A stretch of 33,794 nt of DNA. It comes from Candidatus Pseudolachnospira avium. Lineage in GTDB: Bacteria > Bacillota > Clostridia > Lachnospirales > Lachnospiraceae. The notes under the pieces are model-generated. The model was not told where the DNA came from. It saw only the letters and a list, made by a program, of their open reading frames with translations, and made no database searches. The translations under genes were made by a program, and so were the position numbers. The stretch is taken from NCBI GenBank assembly GCA_904420025.1, contig CAJFTW010000111.1, positions 1 through 33,794 on the forward strand, read 5' to 3'. Positions 8,417 to 17,555 of the stretch are shown here, piece after piece. Every line of letters starts with the position of its first letter. Position 1 is the first letter of the stretch.

Positions 8417-8460
8417 CAGGCCATAAAAAAGCAGGCCATAAAAACTGACCATAAAAGACG
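8417..8460 (+). repeat. 15-bp tandem repeat, about three copies
   Basis: Three consecutive copies of a unit like CAGGCCATAAAAAAG lie at 8417-8431, 8432-8446 and 8447-8460, the last one base short and slightly changed. They fill most of the 81-base gap between ychF and the DUF1292 gene and end right at its ribosome binding site. Function unknown. Confidence 0.8.
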
Positions 8461-8472
8461 AGGAGGCAACAA

Positions 8473-8799
8473 ATGGAAAAGGATCCCAAATACAGTGGCG
8501 ACTGCCCGGATGGGGAGGATCTGGTGATGACCCTGGAGCTGGACGACGGAACCCAGCTGGAGTGCTCCGTGCTGACCATCTTCCCGGTGGACGGAAAGCA
8601 GTATATTGCCCTGCTGCCGGAGGGCCCGGACAAGGAGGAGGGCGACATTTTCTTCTACCGCTACCATGAGACCCCTGACGGACAGCCGGTGCTGGACAGC
8701 ATTGCAGACGACGATGAGTTTGAGGCGGTCATTGACCGGTACGATGAGATTCTGGACGAGGCCGAGTACGACGAATACGTGTCCGAGGAGGAGGAGTAA
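8473..8799 (+). CDS. DUF1292 family protein
   Basis: A 108-residue, very acidic soluble protein. The central part has the DUF1292 pattern: a short beta-rich domain with LELDDGTQLECSVLTIF, then IALLP and IFFYRY. The C-terminus is Asp/Glu-rich. Members (YrzB type) are common in Bacillota, often near yrrK/alaS-linked genes, and have no established function. The ATG at 8473 has AGGAGG seven bases upstream. Co-transcription with ychF is likely. It ends ahead of a hairpin at 8844-8880. Confidence 0.85.
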   Translation: MEKDPKYSGDCPDGEDLVMTLELDDGTQLECSVLTIFPVDGKQYIALLPEGPDKEEGDIFFYRYHETPDGQPVLDSIADDDEFEAVIDRYDEILDEAEYDEYVSEEEE

Positions 8800-8843
8800 T
8801 CCTTCTCCTTTCTCTTTTTCACGGCTGGGGCAGAAGCACGAGT

Positions 8844-8880
8844 AAGGCGGATACCGATTTTTCTTCTCGATATCCGCCTT
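8844..8880. terminator. Strong hairpin without clear T-run
   Basis: Fourteen-base arms (8844-8857 and 8867-8880, one mismatch) around a nine-base loop. Neither side has a good T-run, so termination is uncertain. It could end the ychF-DUF1292 transcript, be the 3' hairpin of the structured RNA on the minus strand, or do both. Confidence 0.5.
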
Positions 8881-9440
8881 CTAAACTGCGTTGTCCATGG
8901 GACTAAACCTCCTTGATTCCTGCAACAACTTGGTACCCTATTCAGTTTTCCCTTCTTTCCTCTTCCTTACCGCAATCGTTTCTGACCTCTACCTGCCGAA
9001 TGTTGTCTCTGTGATCTGCAGCCCTTCAGTTCTTCGCTTCCGGATTCTTCCTTCCTGGATACCTCCTTCCGGAATCTGCCTCTTGCTCCCCCTCCGGAAC
9101 AATCCCTCAGCCGCCTTGTTGCCCGTGCAACCGTCAACCAATCGAATTTTCCTTTTTGGTAGAACTTCCGGCCTTTTCCTTCTGGATTTCTCCCTCCGGC
9201 GCCTTCCTCCGTGCTTCCCCACACGTCCGCTTTTCACAGAACCCTTTGTCTCATCCGACTTTTCTTACGGTTAAGTACTCTCGGAAATCTATATGAAATG
9301 TACCTTGGTACATCCGTTCCGACTAGCGGAACAAAAACTTAATCCTTCGGTGGTCCGTACCTCCTTCTTGCAAGATTCATCAAAAGCTTCTGGGAATTCC
9401 CTCCGGTATCTCTGATACCTTTTTCTCTCTTCTTTTGATG
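8844..9440 (-). ncRNA. Candidate long structured non-coding RNA (about 600 nt)
   Basis: No convincing protein is encoded here on either strand, yet a near-consensus promoter with A-tracts fires into it on the minus strand. The predicted 5' end folds at once: nine bases at 9440-9432 pair perfectly with 9386-9378 and enclose two hairpins (GGTATC-AGA-GATACC at 9419-9405 and a GGGAATTCCC palindrome at 9401-9392). A second domain is closed by GGTAC/GTACC (9361-9357 with 9311-9307) and holds hairpin 9332-9316. Further stems are 9285-9281 with 9258-9254 enclosing 9275-9264; 9225-9210; 9131-9118; 9102-9083 (seven pairs, one G-U); and 9076-9072 with 9047-9043. The sequence is purine-rich and repeats CCGGARG or CCGGAGG six times. 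It may end at hairpin 8880-8844. Size and style recall large ornate RNAs such as OLE, ROOL or GOLLD, but I recognise no family. Short open frames within it lack homology signals. Confidence 0.6.
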
Positions 9441-9445
9441 GTTTT

Positions 9446-9474
9446 AGTATACACGCTTTCCGCAGATTTGTCAA
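9446..9474 (-). promoter_or_regulatory. Very strong promoter of the structured RNA
   Basis: TTGACA (9474-9469), exactly 17 bases, then TATACT (9451-9446). The bases just upstream on the minus strand (about 9475-9515) are a run of A-tracts like an UP element, as seen at rRNA promoters. The start point near 9439 falls on the first base pairs of the 5' stem. This is the best promoter in the window. Confidence 0.85.
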
Positions 9475-9670
9475 TTACTTTTTTACATTTTTTTCTTTTA
9501 TTTTTCAATTATGATTTTGTTTGTATTGTATCTAATTTTTCAAACATTTTTGTCTAATTAAACACTCTTTATTTTTGTGTCTACAACTGCCTTCATTGTA
9601 CTTCTCCAACCAAAATTGTTCCGGAAATTCCGCCGGCTTCGGGAAATTCCGCCGGCACGAGAATACCGGC
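9475..9670. other. AT-rich spacer and duplicated hairpin arms
   Basis: No gene seen. 9475-9600 is strongly AT-rich and probably serves as upstream promoter DNA for the structured RNA. 9623-9637 and 9642-9656 are identical 15-base copies (GGAAATTCCGCCGGC). Read on the minus strand, either copy can pair with the last codons of the transglutaminase gene (GGAAATTCC at 9683-9675), forming alternative hairpins at the end of that operon. There is no good T-run. Confidence 0.5.
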
Positions 9671-12019
9671 CTACGGAATTTCCCTCCAGAAACGGGCCCA
9701 GCCGGTCAGCGCCGGCACCCGGTGATCCCGGATTTTTCCATAGATCACCCGGCACCGCCGGTATTCCTCCTGGGACACCGGATGCGGGCTGAACCAGGCC
9801 CGCTGGACCAGTGCGGCAAAGGCTTCCAGCTCCTGCCGGGACAGCCCTTCCACCTGCCGCTCCGCCCGCTCCCCAAATGCCGGGTCCAGCAGGAAGCAAG
9901 GAGCAGACCGGGTGGACAGAATCCGTTCCGCCTCCTCCCCCAGGGCCAGCAGGGCGGCCCGCCGGTCCGGATTCAGGATCCGGCTTCTTCTCCGCTCTCT
10001 CCGGCGCCGCTTGTACCACACCAGGGCCGCCGCCAACGCCAGCAGCACCAGCACGCCCAGGGCCAGGCGGATCCAGCCGGATCCCACCGGGGCAGCCCCG
10101 CTGCCCTCCGGGTTCCCGGCAGTCTCCGCCTGGGACTCCTCCGGCGCTGCTTCGCTCTCTTCCGCAGTCTCCTCCGGCGCACTCTCTGTCTCCGCTGGCT
10201 GCGTTTCCTCCGGAGTGTCCGGCTCCTCCGCCGGCGTTTCCGTCCCGGAGGGGCCCTCCTGGAGGGAAACCGCACTGCCGCTGAAGTAGGGCGGGGTTGC
10301 CTCCACCGGGCACCAGGTCTGGCCTTCCCGGTAGACCTCCGTCCAGGCGTGGGCATTCCGGTCTGTCACCCAGGCGGTCCAGGTGCCGTCCCCGTTGTCC
10401 TGGAAGTTTTCCGGGAAGACCACATACCCCTCCACATACCGGGCCGGCACGTCCCAGAGCCGGAACAGCAGCGTGGCGGCAGAGGCAAAGTGGGTGCAGT
10501 ACCCCTGCCGGTTCTCAAACAGAAAATATTCCACAAAATCCCTGCCGTCCGGCAGGCTCCCGGGCGTCAGCGTATAATCCGCCGTTTCTTCCAGGTAAGC
10601 CTGGATCTGGCGGGTCAGCTGGTCCAGGTCGTAGTTCTCCGGCTGCTGGGAGCGCCAGTCTTCCCATACCTCTCCCTCCGGGGTACCCAGATAATGCTGG
10701 CGGGCAAAAGCCTCATATTCCTCCTCCTCCGGCGTCCTTTCCCCCGCGTCCAGCCGGGCGGAGGCCGTCTGCCAGTCCGCGTAGAACCGGAAGCTGTCCT
10801 CCTGGCTGGCCCAGCGCCGCAGATACTGGTCGCTGACCATCCGGATATCCTCCGGCAGCGCCGCCCCGTACGGGATGTACAGATACTGGGAGGCGGCATC
10901 GTAGAGCCGCACGGACATGGTCTGCAGGCGGGCGCCGGAGCGTGCCAGCCAATCCGATGGAAACTGCCACACCTCCTCCGGGGTAAGGCCGGTCTCCCGC
11001 TCCAGGAGGGAATCCGGCAGCGCCTCCCAGGCGTCCCCGGTGTACTCGCTTCCCACATAAGCCTTAAGGTACAGCGGGGTCTCCGGCAGCTCCGATACCG
11101 TCACCCGCAGGGCAACCACCCCCGCATCCGCCCGGTTCCCCTGGTTGTCCAGGTTGCCGCCGTTGACGCCGCCGGCCCGGGTGCTGTCCCCCAGCAGCGC
11201 ATCCCAGTCCGCCGCCTCCTCCAGCCGGGCCCGGATCCAAGTTTTCATGCCCACCGCCCCGTTGTCCAGGATCCCCTGGGTGCGGGGCAGCAGAAAGGTG
11301 GAGCTGAGCAGAAGGGCAATCCCCAGCATGGCCCCGGAGCAGAACAGCGCGGCCAGGGAAACCGGCCGGAAATTCCACCGGCACACACGGCCCGTGCTGC
11401 GCAGCCCCAGGCTGCCGCCGGCGCTCCACCACAGAAATACGGCCGCCAGATACCATACCACCGCATAGCCCTGGGGCACCACCCCCAAGCTAAGGATGCC
11501 AAACATCTCCAGGCCCATCAGCACGTGGGGGAAGGCCAGGGAGCTGAGGCGAACCAGGAAAAAGCCGCTTCCAAACAGCAGAATCCCCGCCAGGAGGATC
11601 AGAAAAATCTGGCTGCTTTCCTGGAGCAGCGCCTCCTGCTGCACCTGAAAAAGCCCTTCCAGCTCCGGCATGTCCGGCCCTGCCTTCCACTGGTTGAAGT
11701 AGGCGTTAAACAGCTGAATCCAGCTGTCCGCCGCCTGCCGGGCGCCCAGGGAAAAGGAATCCCAGAACACAAAGAGGCCAACACCCAATACCAGGGTCCC
11801 CCCCAAGGCCAGCCAGCCGGCCGCCACCGGCAGATGCCACAGAAGGACAGACAGCACCGCAAAAACCGCCACCGCCGCCCAGAGGACTTCCGGGCGGAAG
11901 GGCAGCGCCAGCTCCTGGGCGGCAAAAAAGAGGATGCCGGAGACCAGCCCTGCCAGCAAAACCATCTGGCAGAGCCATCCCAGCACCCCGATTGCTTTTT
12001 CCTTGCCTTTTTTCTGCAT
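9671..12019 (-). CDS. Membrane transglutaminase-like protein (TgpA type)
   Basis: A 782-residue protein. Residues 10-240 hold about six to seven membrane segments, followed by a large extracytoplasmic part. The transglutaminase-like core is near 490-580: GYCTHFASAA with the predicted catalytic Cys508, and NAHAWTEVY with His557. The third position of the triad reads PVEATPP (Glu573) where aspartate is usual. A Glu/Thr/Pro-rich linker (about 590-640), one more membrane segment (648-669) and a cytoplasmic DUF4129-like tail complete it. Such proteins occur with MoxR and DUF58 partners; their substrates are unknown, with cell surface protein processing or cross-linking proposed. The ATG at 12019 has GAGAGG eight bases upstream. 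It is the last gene of the gltX operon. Confidence 0.88.
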   Translation of the reverse strand: MQKKGKEKAIGVLGWLCQMVLLAGLVSGILFFAAQELALPFRPEVLWAAVAVFAVLSVLLWHLPVAAGWLALGGTLVLGVGLFVFWDSFSLGARQAADSWIQLFNAYFNQWKAGPDMPELEGLFQVQQEALLQESSQIFLILLAGILLFGSGFFLVRLSSLAFPHVLMGLEMFGILSLGVVPQGYAVVWYLAAVFLWWSAGGSLGLRSTGRVCRWNFRPVSLAALFCSGAMLGIALLLSSTFLLPRTQGILDNGAVGMKTWIRARLEEAADWDALLGDSTRAGGVNGGNLDNQGNRADAGVVALRVTVSELPETPLYLKAYVGSEYTGDAWEALPDSLLERETGLTPEEVWQFPSDWLARSGARLQTMSVRLYDAASQYLYIPYGAALPEDIRMVSDQYLRRWASQEDSFRFYADWQTASARLDAGERTPEEEEYEAFARQHYLGTPEGEVWEDWRSQQPENYDLDQLTRQIQAYLEETADYTLTPGSLPDGRDFVEYFLFENRQGYCTHFASAATLLFRLWDVPARYVEGYVVFPENFQDNGDGTWTAWVTDRNAHAWTEVYREGQTWCPVEATPPYFSGSAVSLQEGPSGTETPAEEPDTPEETQPAETESAPEETAEESEAAPEESQAETAGNPEGSGAAPVGSGWIRLALGVLVLLALAAALVWYKRRRRERRRSRILNPDRRAALLALGEEAERILSTRSAPCFLLDPAFGERAERQVEGLSRQELEAFAALVQRAWFSPHPVSQEEYRRCRVIYGKIRDHRVPALTGWARFWREIP

Positions 12020-12055
12020 ATACGGTCCTCTCTGTCTTTCTAACCTTCCGTGCCT

Positions 12056-13129
12056 CTATACCTCCAGCCCGCACCGGGCCAGGTCCTGCTCCAGGTGCTC
12101 CGCCGACAGCTTCCCCACCAGCGCCTCGCCATAGTACAGCTCCAGCTCCAGGTTGACCCGCAGGATTCCCGCATAGCGGGGGATCAGCCGCTCCGAACGG
12201 CAGACCTCCCACAGGTCCTCCGCCTCCGGGTACAGATCCGCACGCATCAGCTGCTCCCCTGCCTCGTACAGCTGTTCCAGATCCTGCACGCGCTTCCGCT
12301 GCAGCTTTCCTGTCTGAGGCTGATACCAGCCCAGCTCATGGCAGCACCCCTCCAGCACCAGCGCCTGGCTCAGGGAGAGCACCGAGGTCAGAAACGCGTC
12401 ACACTGGGCGGCCGTGGCGCCGGCAGGCCTCCGCAGATCTGCCAGCAGCAGAATGCGGGGGATCTCCGGCAGGCTCAGCTCCCGGACCACCCAGCTGTCC
12501 GCCCGGGCGGACAGCTTCCAGTGTACCTGCTGCAGCCGGTCCCCCGGCTGGTACTCCCGGAAGCCAAACACCTCCGCCGGGTCGTCCCCCGGCTGGCTGT
12601 CCGAAAAGACATCCCCGTCCATCCGGAAGGACCAGGTGCGGCCGCTCACCGCCACCTCCGCCGGCAGCAGCTTGGGAAAGCGGCAGAATTCCCGGCGGAT
12701 CCGCAGCCGTTTTCCCAGGAAAAACAGGCCCAGGTAGTCCCAGAGGCGCAGCCGCTCCGCCGTCACCACCGTGCGCCCGCAGGGGAGCTGCCCCAGATTC
12801 ATACGGATTTCCTGGGTATCCCGGCCGCCCACGGAGAAACGGTTCCAGCGTCTCCGCCGCTGCCCGCTCCAGGGGTGGAGGACCTCCGTCCGCACCGCCA
12901 GCCGCAGCAGGGGCAGAACGCCCCGGTTTTCCACCAGCAGCCGGAAGTTTTCCGCCTCCCCCTCCATCCGGGTCCGAAGCCCCAGGCGCTGCACCGGCAG
13001 CAGGAACAGCTGCAGCAGGGGAAAGATCAGCTCCAGCAGCAGAAGCAGCAAAAAAGGCTCCGCCGCATACATCACCAACAAATAGCCTGTCCCCGCCACC
13101 AGGAACAGATAAGCCAGCCAGTTTTTCAC
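12056..13129 (-). CDS. DUF58 domain protein
   Basis: A 357-residue protein with two N-terminal membrane segments (about 5-45) and a cytoplasmic part holding the DUF58 signature REYQPGD..VHWKLSAR (191-209), related to a von Willebrand A-like fold. DUF58 proteins are regular partners of MoxR AAA+ ATPases and membrane transglutaminases, and that order is seen here. The start is a GTG at 13129 with GGGAGG four bases upstream, one base after the moxR stop codon, so the two are probably translationally coupled. Specific role unknown. Confidence 0.88.
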   Translation of the reverse strand: MKNWLAYLFLVAGTGYLLVMYAAEPFLLLLLLELIFPLLQLFLLPVQRLGLRTRMEGEAENFRLLVENRGVLPLLRLAVRTEVLHPWSGQRRRRWNRFSVGGRDTQEIRMNLGQLPCGRTVVTAERLRLWDYLGLFFLGKRLRIRREFCRFPKLLPAEVAVSGRTWSFRMDGDVFSDSQPGDDPAEVFGFREYQPGDRLQQVHWKLSARADSWVVRELSLPEIPRILLLADLRRPAGATAAQCDAFLTSVLSLSQALVLEGCCHELGWYQPQTGKLQRKRVQDLEQLYEAGEQLMRADLYPEAEDLWEVCRSERLIPRYAGILRVNLELELYYGEALVGKLSAEHLEQDLARCGLEV

Positions 13130-13130
13130 G

Positions 13131-14075
13131 TTACCTCCCCCGCAGCACCGGGCCCGGCACCTTCCGCAGCACTTCCTGCATCACATCCGGCACCGTTGCG
13201 TGGGCCGCCCGGGCCCGGGCGGTCAGGATCAGCCGGTGCACCGCCACATCCGGGAACAGGCTGCGGACATCCTCCGGCAGCACATAGTCCCGGCCGCTGA
13301 GGTAGGCCGCCGCCTTTGCCAGGCGGCAGAGGGCCAGGGTGGCCCGGGGGCTCATGCCCAGCTGCAGCTGCGGATGGCTGCGGGTGGCGCCAGCCAGCGC
13401 CGTCATATACTGCAGGATCGCGTCATGGACAAACACCTGCTCCACCTGCTTCTGCATGGCCAGCAGTGTGCGGGCATCCGCCACCGGCTCCACCCGGTCC
13501 AGCGGATTGCCCTGCTGGCGTTCCCGCAGGATCTCCACCTCGTTCTCCGGCGCTGGATAGCCGATGGTCAGGCAGACCGCAAACCGGTCCAGCTGGGAAT
13601 CCGGCAGCAGCTGGGTGCCGGCGGAGCCCACCGGGTTCTGGGTGGCAATCACCGTAAAGGGGCGGGGCACCGGATGGGAGCGCCCCTCCAGGGTCACCTG
13701 CCGCTCCTCCATCACCTCCAGCAGCGCTGACTGGGTCTTGGGGGAGGTACGGTTGATCTCATCTGCCAGGAACAGGTTGCACATCACCGGTCCCGGCTGA
13801 TAGTGGAACTGGCCGCTTTCCTTGTCATACAGGTAAAAGCCGGTAACGTCCGAAGGCATCACATCCGGCGTAAACTGCATCCGGCTGCTGGAGAGGCGCA
13901 TGGCTCTGGCAAAGGCCAGGGCCAGGGTGGTCTTTCCCACCCCCGGAATGTCGTCGATCAATATATGGCCTCCAGACAGGATGGCAGTCAAAACCTTCTG
14001 AATACAGGCATCCTTTCCCTGGATCACCTGCTTCACCTGTCCGATGATCTCCCACGCTTTCTGGTATCCTTCCAT
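13131..14075 (-). CDS. MoxR family AAA+ ATPase
   Basis: A 314-residue chaperone-like ATPase. Walker A is GVGKTT (45-50), Walker B LFLADE (101-106), followed by the typical NRTSPKTQSALLEVMEE stretch, then sensor 1 in ATQNP. MoxR proteins are thought to remodel or activate partners carrying VWA/DUF58 domains. The ATG at 14075 has AGGAGG five bases upstream. It lies between the helicase gene and its DUF58 partner. Confidence 0.93.
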   Translation of the reverse strand: MEGYQKAWEIIGQVKQVIQGKDACIQKVLTAILSGGHILIDDIPGVGKTTLALAFARAMRLSSSRMQFTPDVMPSDVTGFYLYDKESGQFHYQPGPVMCNLFLADEINRTSPKTQSALLEVMEERQVTLEGRSHPVPRPFTVIATQNPVGSAGTQLLPDSQLDRFAVCLTIGYPAPENEVEILRERQQGNPLDRVEPVADARTLLAMQKQVEQVFVHDAILQYMTALAGATRSHPQLQLGMSPRATLALCRLAKAAAYLSGRDYVLPEDVRSLFPDVAVHRLILTARARAAHATVPDVMQEVLRKVPGPVLRGR

Positions 14076-14093
14076 GAAAACCTCCTGATTCTC

Positions 14094-15956
14094 TCATCCC
14101 TTCCCGGCCAGGCGCTCCGCCGCCTGCACCGCATCCCGGCCCACCAGCTCCGTGACAAACCGGGAAACCTCCTGGGGCTTGTGGTAGTGCTCCCGGGCCC
14201 AGTACACGTGCAGGTGGTTCTTGGCACGGGTGGCTGCCACATAGAACAGCCGCCGCTCCTCCTCCATGTCCGCCTGGCCCCGGGCCTTCTTGTAGGGGGT
14301 GATCCCCTCGTTGGCATCCAGTATGTAGACCACCTGGTATTCCAGCCCCTTGGCGCTGTGCATGGTGGAGACGCTGATGCCGGTGTGCTGCTCCGGGCTC
14401 TGCTTTTGCTCCTGCAGCTGCCGGGTGTATGCCCGGATGTGCTCCAGCCATTCCGGCAGGGTGCGGAAGGGGCGGGCCGCCTCCTCCAGCTCCTCCAGGA
14501 TCTCCAGCAGCTCCTCCGGCTGCATCCGCCGGTACTGGGCGTACTCCCGCAGGAAGCCATCGTACCCCACGGTCTGGCGGATATAGTGGATGGCCGCCGC
14601 CGGCGCCATGCGCCCCAGCACCTTCAGGTCATACGCCAGCCGGTCCAGCTTCTCCTCCATCCAATCCTTGCCCCGGTACCATTCCTTCAAATGCTCCAGA
14701 TCCAGCTCCGGCTGGTCCAGCGCCGCCCGGTGCACATACCGCTTGGGGCGGTTGATGATCCGCAGGAAATCCCCCCGCTTCCGGCTGCCGTGGGCCAGAA
14801 ACAGATAGGTGAGAATATCCCCGGCAATCCAGTGCTCATAAAGGTTAGGCACCAGATCCCGCATCTGGAAGGGCAGGTTCATCCGCAGCAGCTGCTCCAC
14901 CATCCCCCGGGGATTCTGATTGGTCCGGAACAGCAGGCCCATCTCCGCATAGGGAACGCCCTGCCGGTGGTACTCCTGCAGCTCCCGGACCACCTGGCGG
15001 TTTTCCTCCGCCGGATGGGGGAAGGCCTTCACCGCCAGCGTCCCGCCGGGGCCCGCCGCCGCGGAGAGCTCCTTGGGGAACCGGGCCTCGTTATGCATCA
15101 CCAGCTGGCTGGTGGCCCGGACCAGCTCCGGCTGGGACCGGTAGTTCACCGACAGGAGGATCTGCCGGGCATCCGGGTAGTCTTTGGGGAAGCCCAGCAT
15201 GATCTCCGGCTTGGCCCCCCGGAACCGGTAGATAGACTGGTCGTCATCCCCCACAATGAACAGGTTGTTCTCCGGGGCCGCCAGCAGCCGGACCACCTCA
15301 TACTGGATCCGGTTGATGTCCTGGAACTCATCAATGAGGATGTACTGGAACTTCCGCTGCCAAGCGGCCAGAATGTCCGGCCGGGCCCGCAGCAGCTCAT
15401 CGCAGAGCCGGAGCATGTCATCAAAATCCAGCAGGCCTGCCGCCCGCAGCCCCGCCTCGTATCCCCGGTAAAAGGCCCGGAATACCTCTTCCGGGCAGTT
15501 CTGGGAATAGTAGTGGTCCGGATCCACCCGGTCTCCCTTGACCCGGCTGATTTCATTGGAAATATCCGCCAGAAATTCCGCCTCATCCTCCACCTGAGGC
15601 CGAACCTGGGCAAACACCTGGCGCAGCAGCTCCTGCCGCTTCTCCGGGCGCAGAATATGGCTACCATTATAATGGTAGGCGTATTTCAGAATTTTGAAAA
15701 AGACAGCGTGAAAGGTGCCGAAAGTCACCGGCGGCGCAGCTCCCTCCATCAGGCGGAAGAAGCGCTCCCGCATCTCCCCGGCAGCCGCCTTGGTGAATGT
15801 GATCACCAGAATCCGGGAGGGATCCGCCCCTTTTTGCAGCAGCTCCCGGACCCGGTGGGTGATAACCGTTGTTTTCCCGGAGCCAGGGCCGGCCAGCACC
15901 AGGGCCGGCCCTTCCCCCCAGGAAATGGCTTCTAATTGTGCTGGATGGAATGGCAT
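14094..15956 (-). CDS. UvrD/Rep-family ATP-dependent DNA helicase
   Basis: A 620-residue superfamily 1A helicase, expected to move 3' to 5' on single-stranded DNA in repair or replication restart. Motifs in order: Walker A GPGSGKTT (about 23-30), motif Ia [20 protein letters not shown], motif II DEFQD, motif [16 protein letters not shown], motif IV NYRSQ, motif [13 protein letters not shown], motif [14 protein letters not shown]. At 620 residues it is shorter than PcrA/UvrD (about 720-740) and lacks their C-terminal extension. Its start overlaps the end of gltX by 25 bases. Confidence 0.92.
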   Translation of the reverse strand: MPFHPAQLEAISWGEGPALVLAGPGSGKTTVITHRVRELLQKGADPSRILVITFTKAAAGEMRERFFRLMEGAAPPVTFGTFHAVFFKILKYAYHYNGSHILRPEKRQELLRQVFAQVRPQVEDEAEFLADISNEISRVKGDRVDPDHYYSQNCPEEVFRAFYRGYEAGLRAAGLLDFDDMLRLCDELLRARPDILAAWQRKFQYILIDEFQDINRIQYEVVRLLAAPENNLFIVGDDDQSIYRFRGAKPEIMLGFPKDYPDARQILLSVNYRSQPELVRATSQLVMHNEARFPKELSAAAGPGGTLAVKAFPHPAEENRQVVRELQEYHRQGVPYAEMGLLFRTNQNPRGMVEQLLRMNLPFQMRDLVPNLYEHWIAGDILTYLFLAHGSRKRGDFLRIINRPKRYVHRAALDQPELDLEHLKEWYRGKDWMEEKLDRLAYDLKVLGRMAPAAAIHYIRQTVGYDGFLREYAQYRRMQPEELLEILEELEEAARPFRTLPEWLEHIRAYTRQLQEQKQSPEQHTGISVSTMHSAKGLEYQVVYILDANEGITPYKKARGQADMEEERRLFYVAATRAKNHLHVYWAREHYHKPQEVSRFVTELVGRDAVQAAERLAGKG

Positions 15957-17401
15957 AGCTTTTCAATTCCGATCCGGATCCGGCAAAGGCTCTCCTCCTT
16001 GCCCAGGATTTCCATGATCTCGTAGGCGCCGCCCGGCGTCATCTGCCGGCCGGATACCGCGGTACGCAGGGGCCAGAGGGCCTGGCCGTTCTTAATCCCC
16101 TTCTCCGCCACGTAGGCGGCCACCAGCTCCTGGACCCGCTCATGGCCCATGTCCGGCAGCTGCTCCAGCCGGGGCAGCAGGTCCTCCAGGGCCTGCAGGG
16201 AATTTTCCGGATTGGTTTTCATCTTCTTGTGGGTGTACATGGCCACATCGTAGTCCGGCAGCTCCTCAAAGAAGCCGATGGGCTCCGCAATATCCGGGAA
16301 CACCTCAATACGGGTTTTCATCAGGTCCGCAATGGCCTTCTTGTCCACGTCCCGCTTCACCACCGAATCCACCACCGGCAGGGCCCGGGCATAGTATTCC
16401 TCCGGGTCCATGGCCTTGATATACTCCCCGTTCATCCACCGAAGCTTCTGCATGTCAAACACCGCCGGGGATTTGCTGATGTGATGGTAGTCAAACACCT
16501 GCACCAGCTCCTCCAGGGAATAGATCTCCCGGTTTTCCTCCGGGCTCCAGCCCAGCAGGGCCACGTAGTTAACCACCGCCTCGTTGACAAAGCCCTGGTC
16601 AATGAGATCCTCGTAGGAGGAATGGCCGCTGCGCTTGGACAGCTTTTTGTGCTCCTCATCCGTGATCAGCGGGCAGTGGACGTACACCGGCTCCTCCCAG
16701 CCAAAGGCCTCGTACAGCCGGGTGTACTTGGGGGAGGAGGACAGGTACTCGTTGCCCCGGACCACATGGGTGATGCCCATCAGATGGTCATCCACCACGT
16801 TGGCGAAATTGTAGGTGGGGTAGCCGTCGGACTTGATGAGGATCATATCGTCCAGCTCTGTGTTGGGCACGGTGATGCTGCCGTAGATCTCATCGTGAAA
16901 GGTGGTGGTCCCCTCCCGGGGAATGTTCTGGCGAATCACGTAGGGCTCCCCGGCGTCCAGCTTTTGCTGCACCTCCTCCGGGGACAGGTGCAGGCAGTGC
17001 TTGTCATAGACGGAGATCTCCTTGCCCTCCACCACCTGGCGCAGGGAGTCCAGCCGCTCCTTGGTGCAGAAGCAGTAGTAGGCTTCCCCCTTTTCAATGA
17101 GTTTTTTGGCGTACTCCAGGTAAATGCCCTGGGCCTGGCGCTGGCTCTGGACGTAAGGGCCCACGCCGCCGTCCTTGTCCGGCCCCTCGTCATGGACCAG
17201 GCCGGTTTTCTCCAGGGTGCGGTAGATGATGTCCAGTGCCTCCGGCACATAGCGCTCCTGGTCCGTGTCCTCTATGCGCAGGATGAAATCCCCGCCGGCG
17301 TGCTTGGCAATCAGGTAGGCGTACAGGGCGGTCCGCAGATTTCCCACATGCATCCGGCCCGTGGGGCTGGGCGCAAAGCGGGTACGAATTCTATCAGCCA
17401 T
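15932..17401 (-). CDS. gltX: Glutamyl-tRNA synthetase
   Basis: A 489-residue class I synthetase that charges tRNA-Glu (and tRNA-Gln in organisms using the amidotransferase route). The HIGH-type motif reads HVGN (18-21) after PSPTG, and the KMSKS-type motif reads KLSKR (253-257). A Cys-x-Cys (110, 112) and Cys-x-His (136, 138) set resembles the zinc site of the E. coli enzyme. The frame is open 24 codons further upstream, but the ATG at 17401 gives the conserved N-terminus and has GGAGG 11 bases before it. It is first in an operon with a helicase, MoxR, DUF58 and transglutaminase genes, and has a leader of about 105 bases without a T-box motif. Confidence 0.96.
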   Translation of the reverse strand: MADRIRTRFAPSPTGRMHVGNLRTALYAYLIAKHAGGDFILRIEDTDQERYVPEALDIIYRTLEKTGLVHDEGPDKDGGVGPYVQSQRQAQGIYLEYAKKLIEKGEAYYCFCTKERLDSLRQVVEGKEISVYDKHCLHLSPEEVQQKLDAGEPYVIRQNIPREGTTTFHDEIYGSITVPNTELDDMILIKSDGYPTYNFANVVDDHLMGITHVVRGNEYLSSSPKYTRLYEAFGWEEPVYVHCPLITDEEHKKLSKRSGHSSYEDLIDQGFVNEAVVNYVALLGWSPEENREIYSLEELVQVFDYHHISKSPAVFDMQKLRWMNGEYIKAMDPEEYYARALPVVDSVVKRDVDKKAIADLMKTRIEVFPDIAEPIGFFEELPDYDVAMYTHKKMKTNPENSLQALEDLLPRLEQLPDMGHERVQELVAAYVAEKGIKNGQALWPLRTAVSGRQMTPGGAYEIMEILGKEESLCRIRIGIEKLCHSIQHN

Positions 17402-17512
17402 AAAAAATCTTTCCTCCATTTTCACAGCATGCCAACGGCCGAAGGGACTTGCTCTCCGGCCGGAAGGGCGCATGCTTACGTTTTACCCGCCAGGATGGAC
17501 GGGCCTACCGGC

Positions 17513-17541
17513 ATTATAGCATGTCCCACAGGAAAAAGCAA
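17513..17541 (-). promoter_or_regulatory. gltX operon promoter
   Basis: TTGCTT (17541-17536), 17-base spacer, TATAAT (17518-17513) on the minus strand. Start near 17506. The leader can form a hairpin with outer arms AGCATGC/GCATGCT and inner arms CGGCC/GGCCG just before the gltX ribosome binding site. Confidence 0.8.
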
Positions 17542-17555
17542 AGACTTCATGGTTC

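Noticed and set aside
8891..9274. 127-codon plus-strand open frame in the structured RNA region
   Set aside because: It is the pyrimidine-rich complement of the RNA candidate, has no ribosome binding site, and its Ser/Pro/Leu-rich product resembles no family.
8844..9440. RNase P RNA, tmRNA or SRP RNA
   Set aside because: Their conserved blocks (for example GAGGAAAGTCC, a tRNA-like 3' end, or the SRP domain IV motif) are absent.
8967..9474. Several minus-strand open frames (61-85 codons) within the RNA candidate
   Set aside because: Open by purine-rich composition; Arg/Gly/Lys-rich products without recognisable domains.
9575..12043. 822-codon plus-strand open frame
   Set aside because: Shadow of the transglutaminase gene, rich in Pro, Gln, His and Arg as expected of antisense frames in GC-rich DNA.
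17402..17512. T-box or riboswitch in the gltX leader
   Set aside because: A hairpin is present but no T-box consensus (AGGGTGGNACCGCG) or antiterminator is seen.
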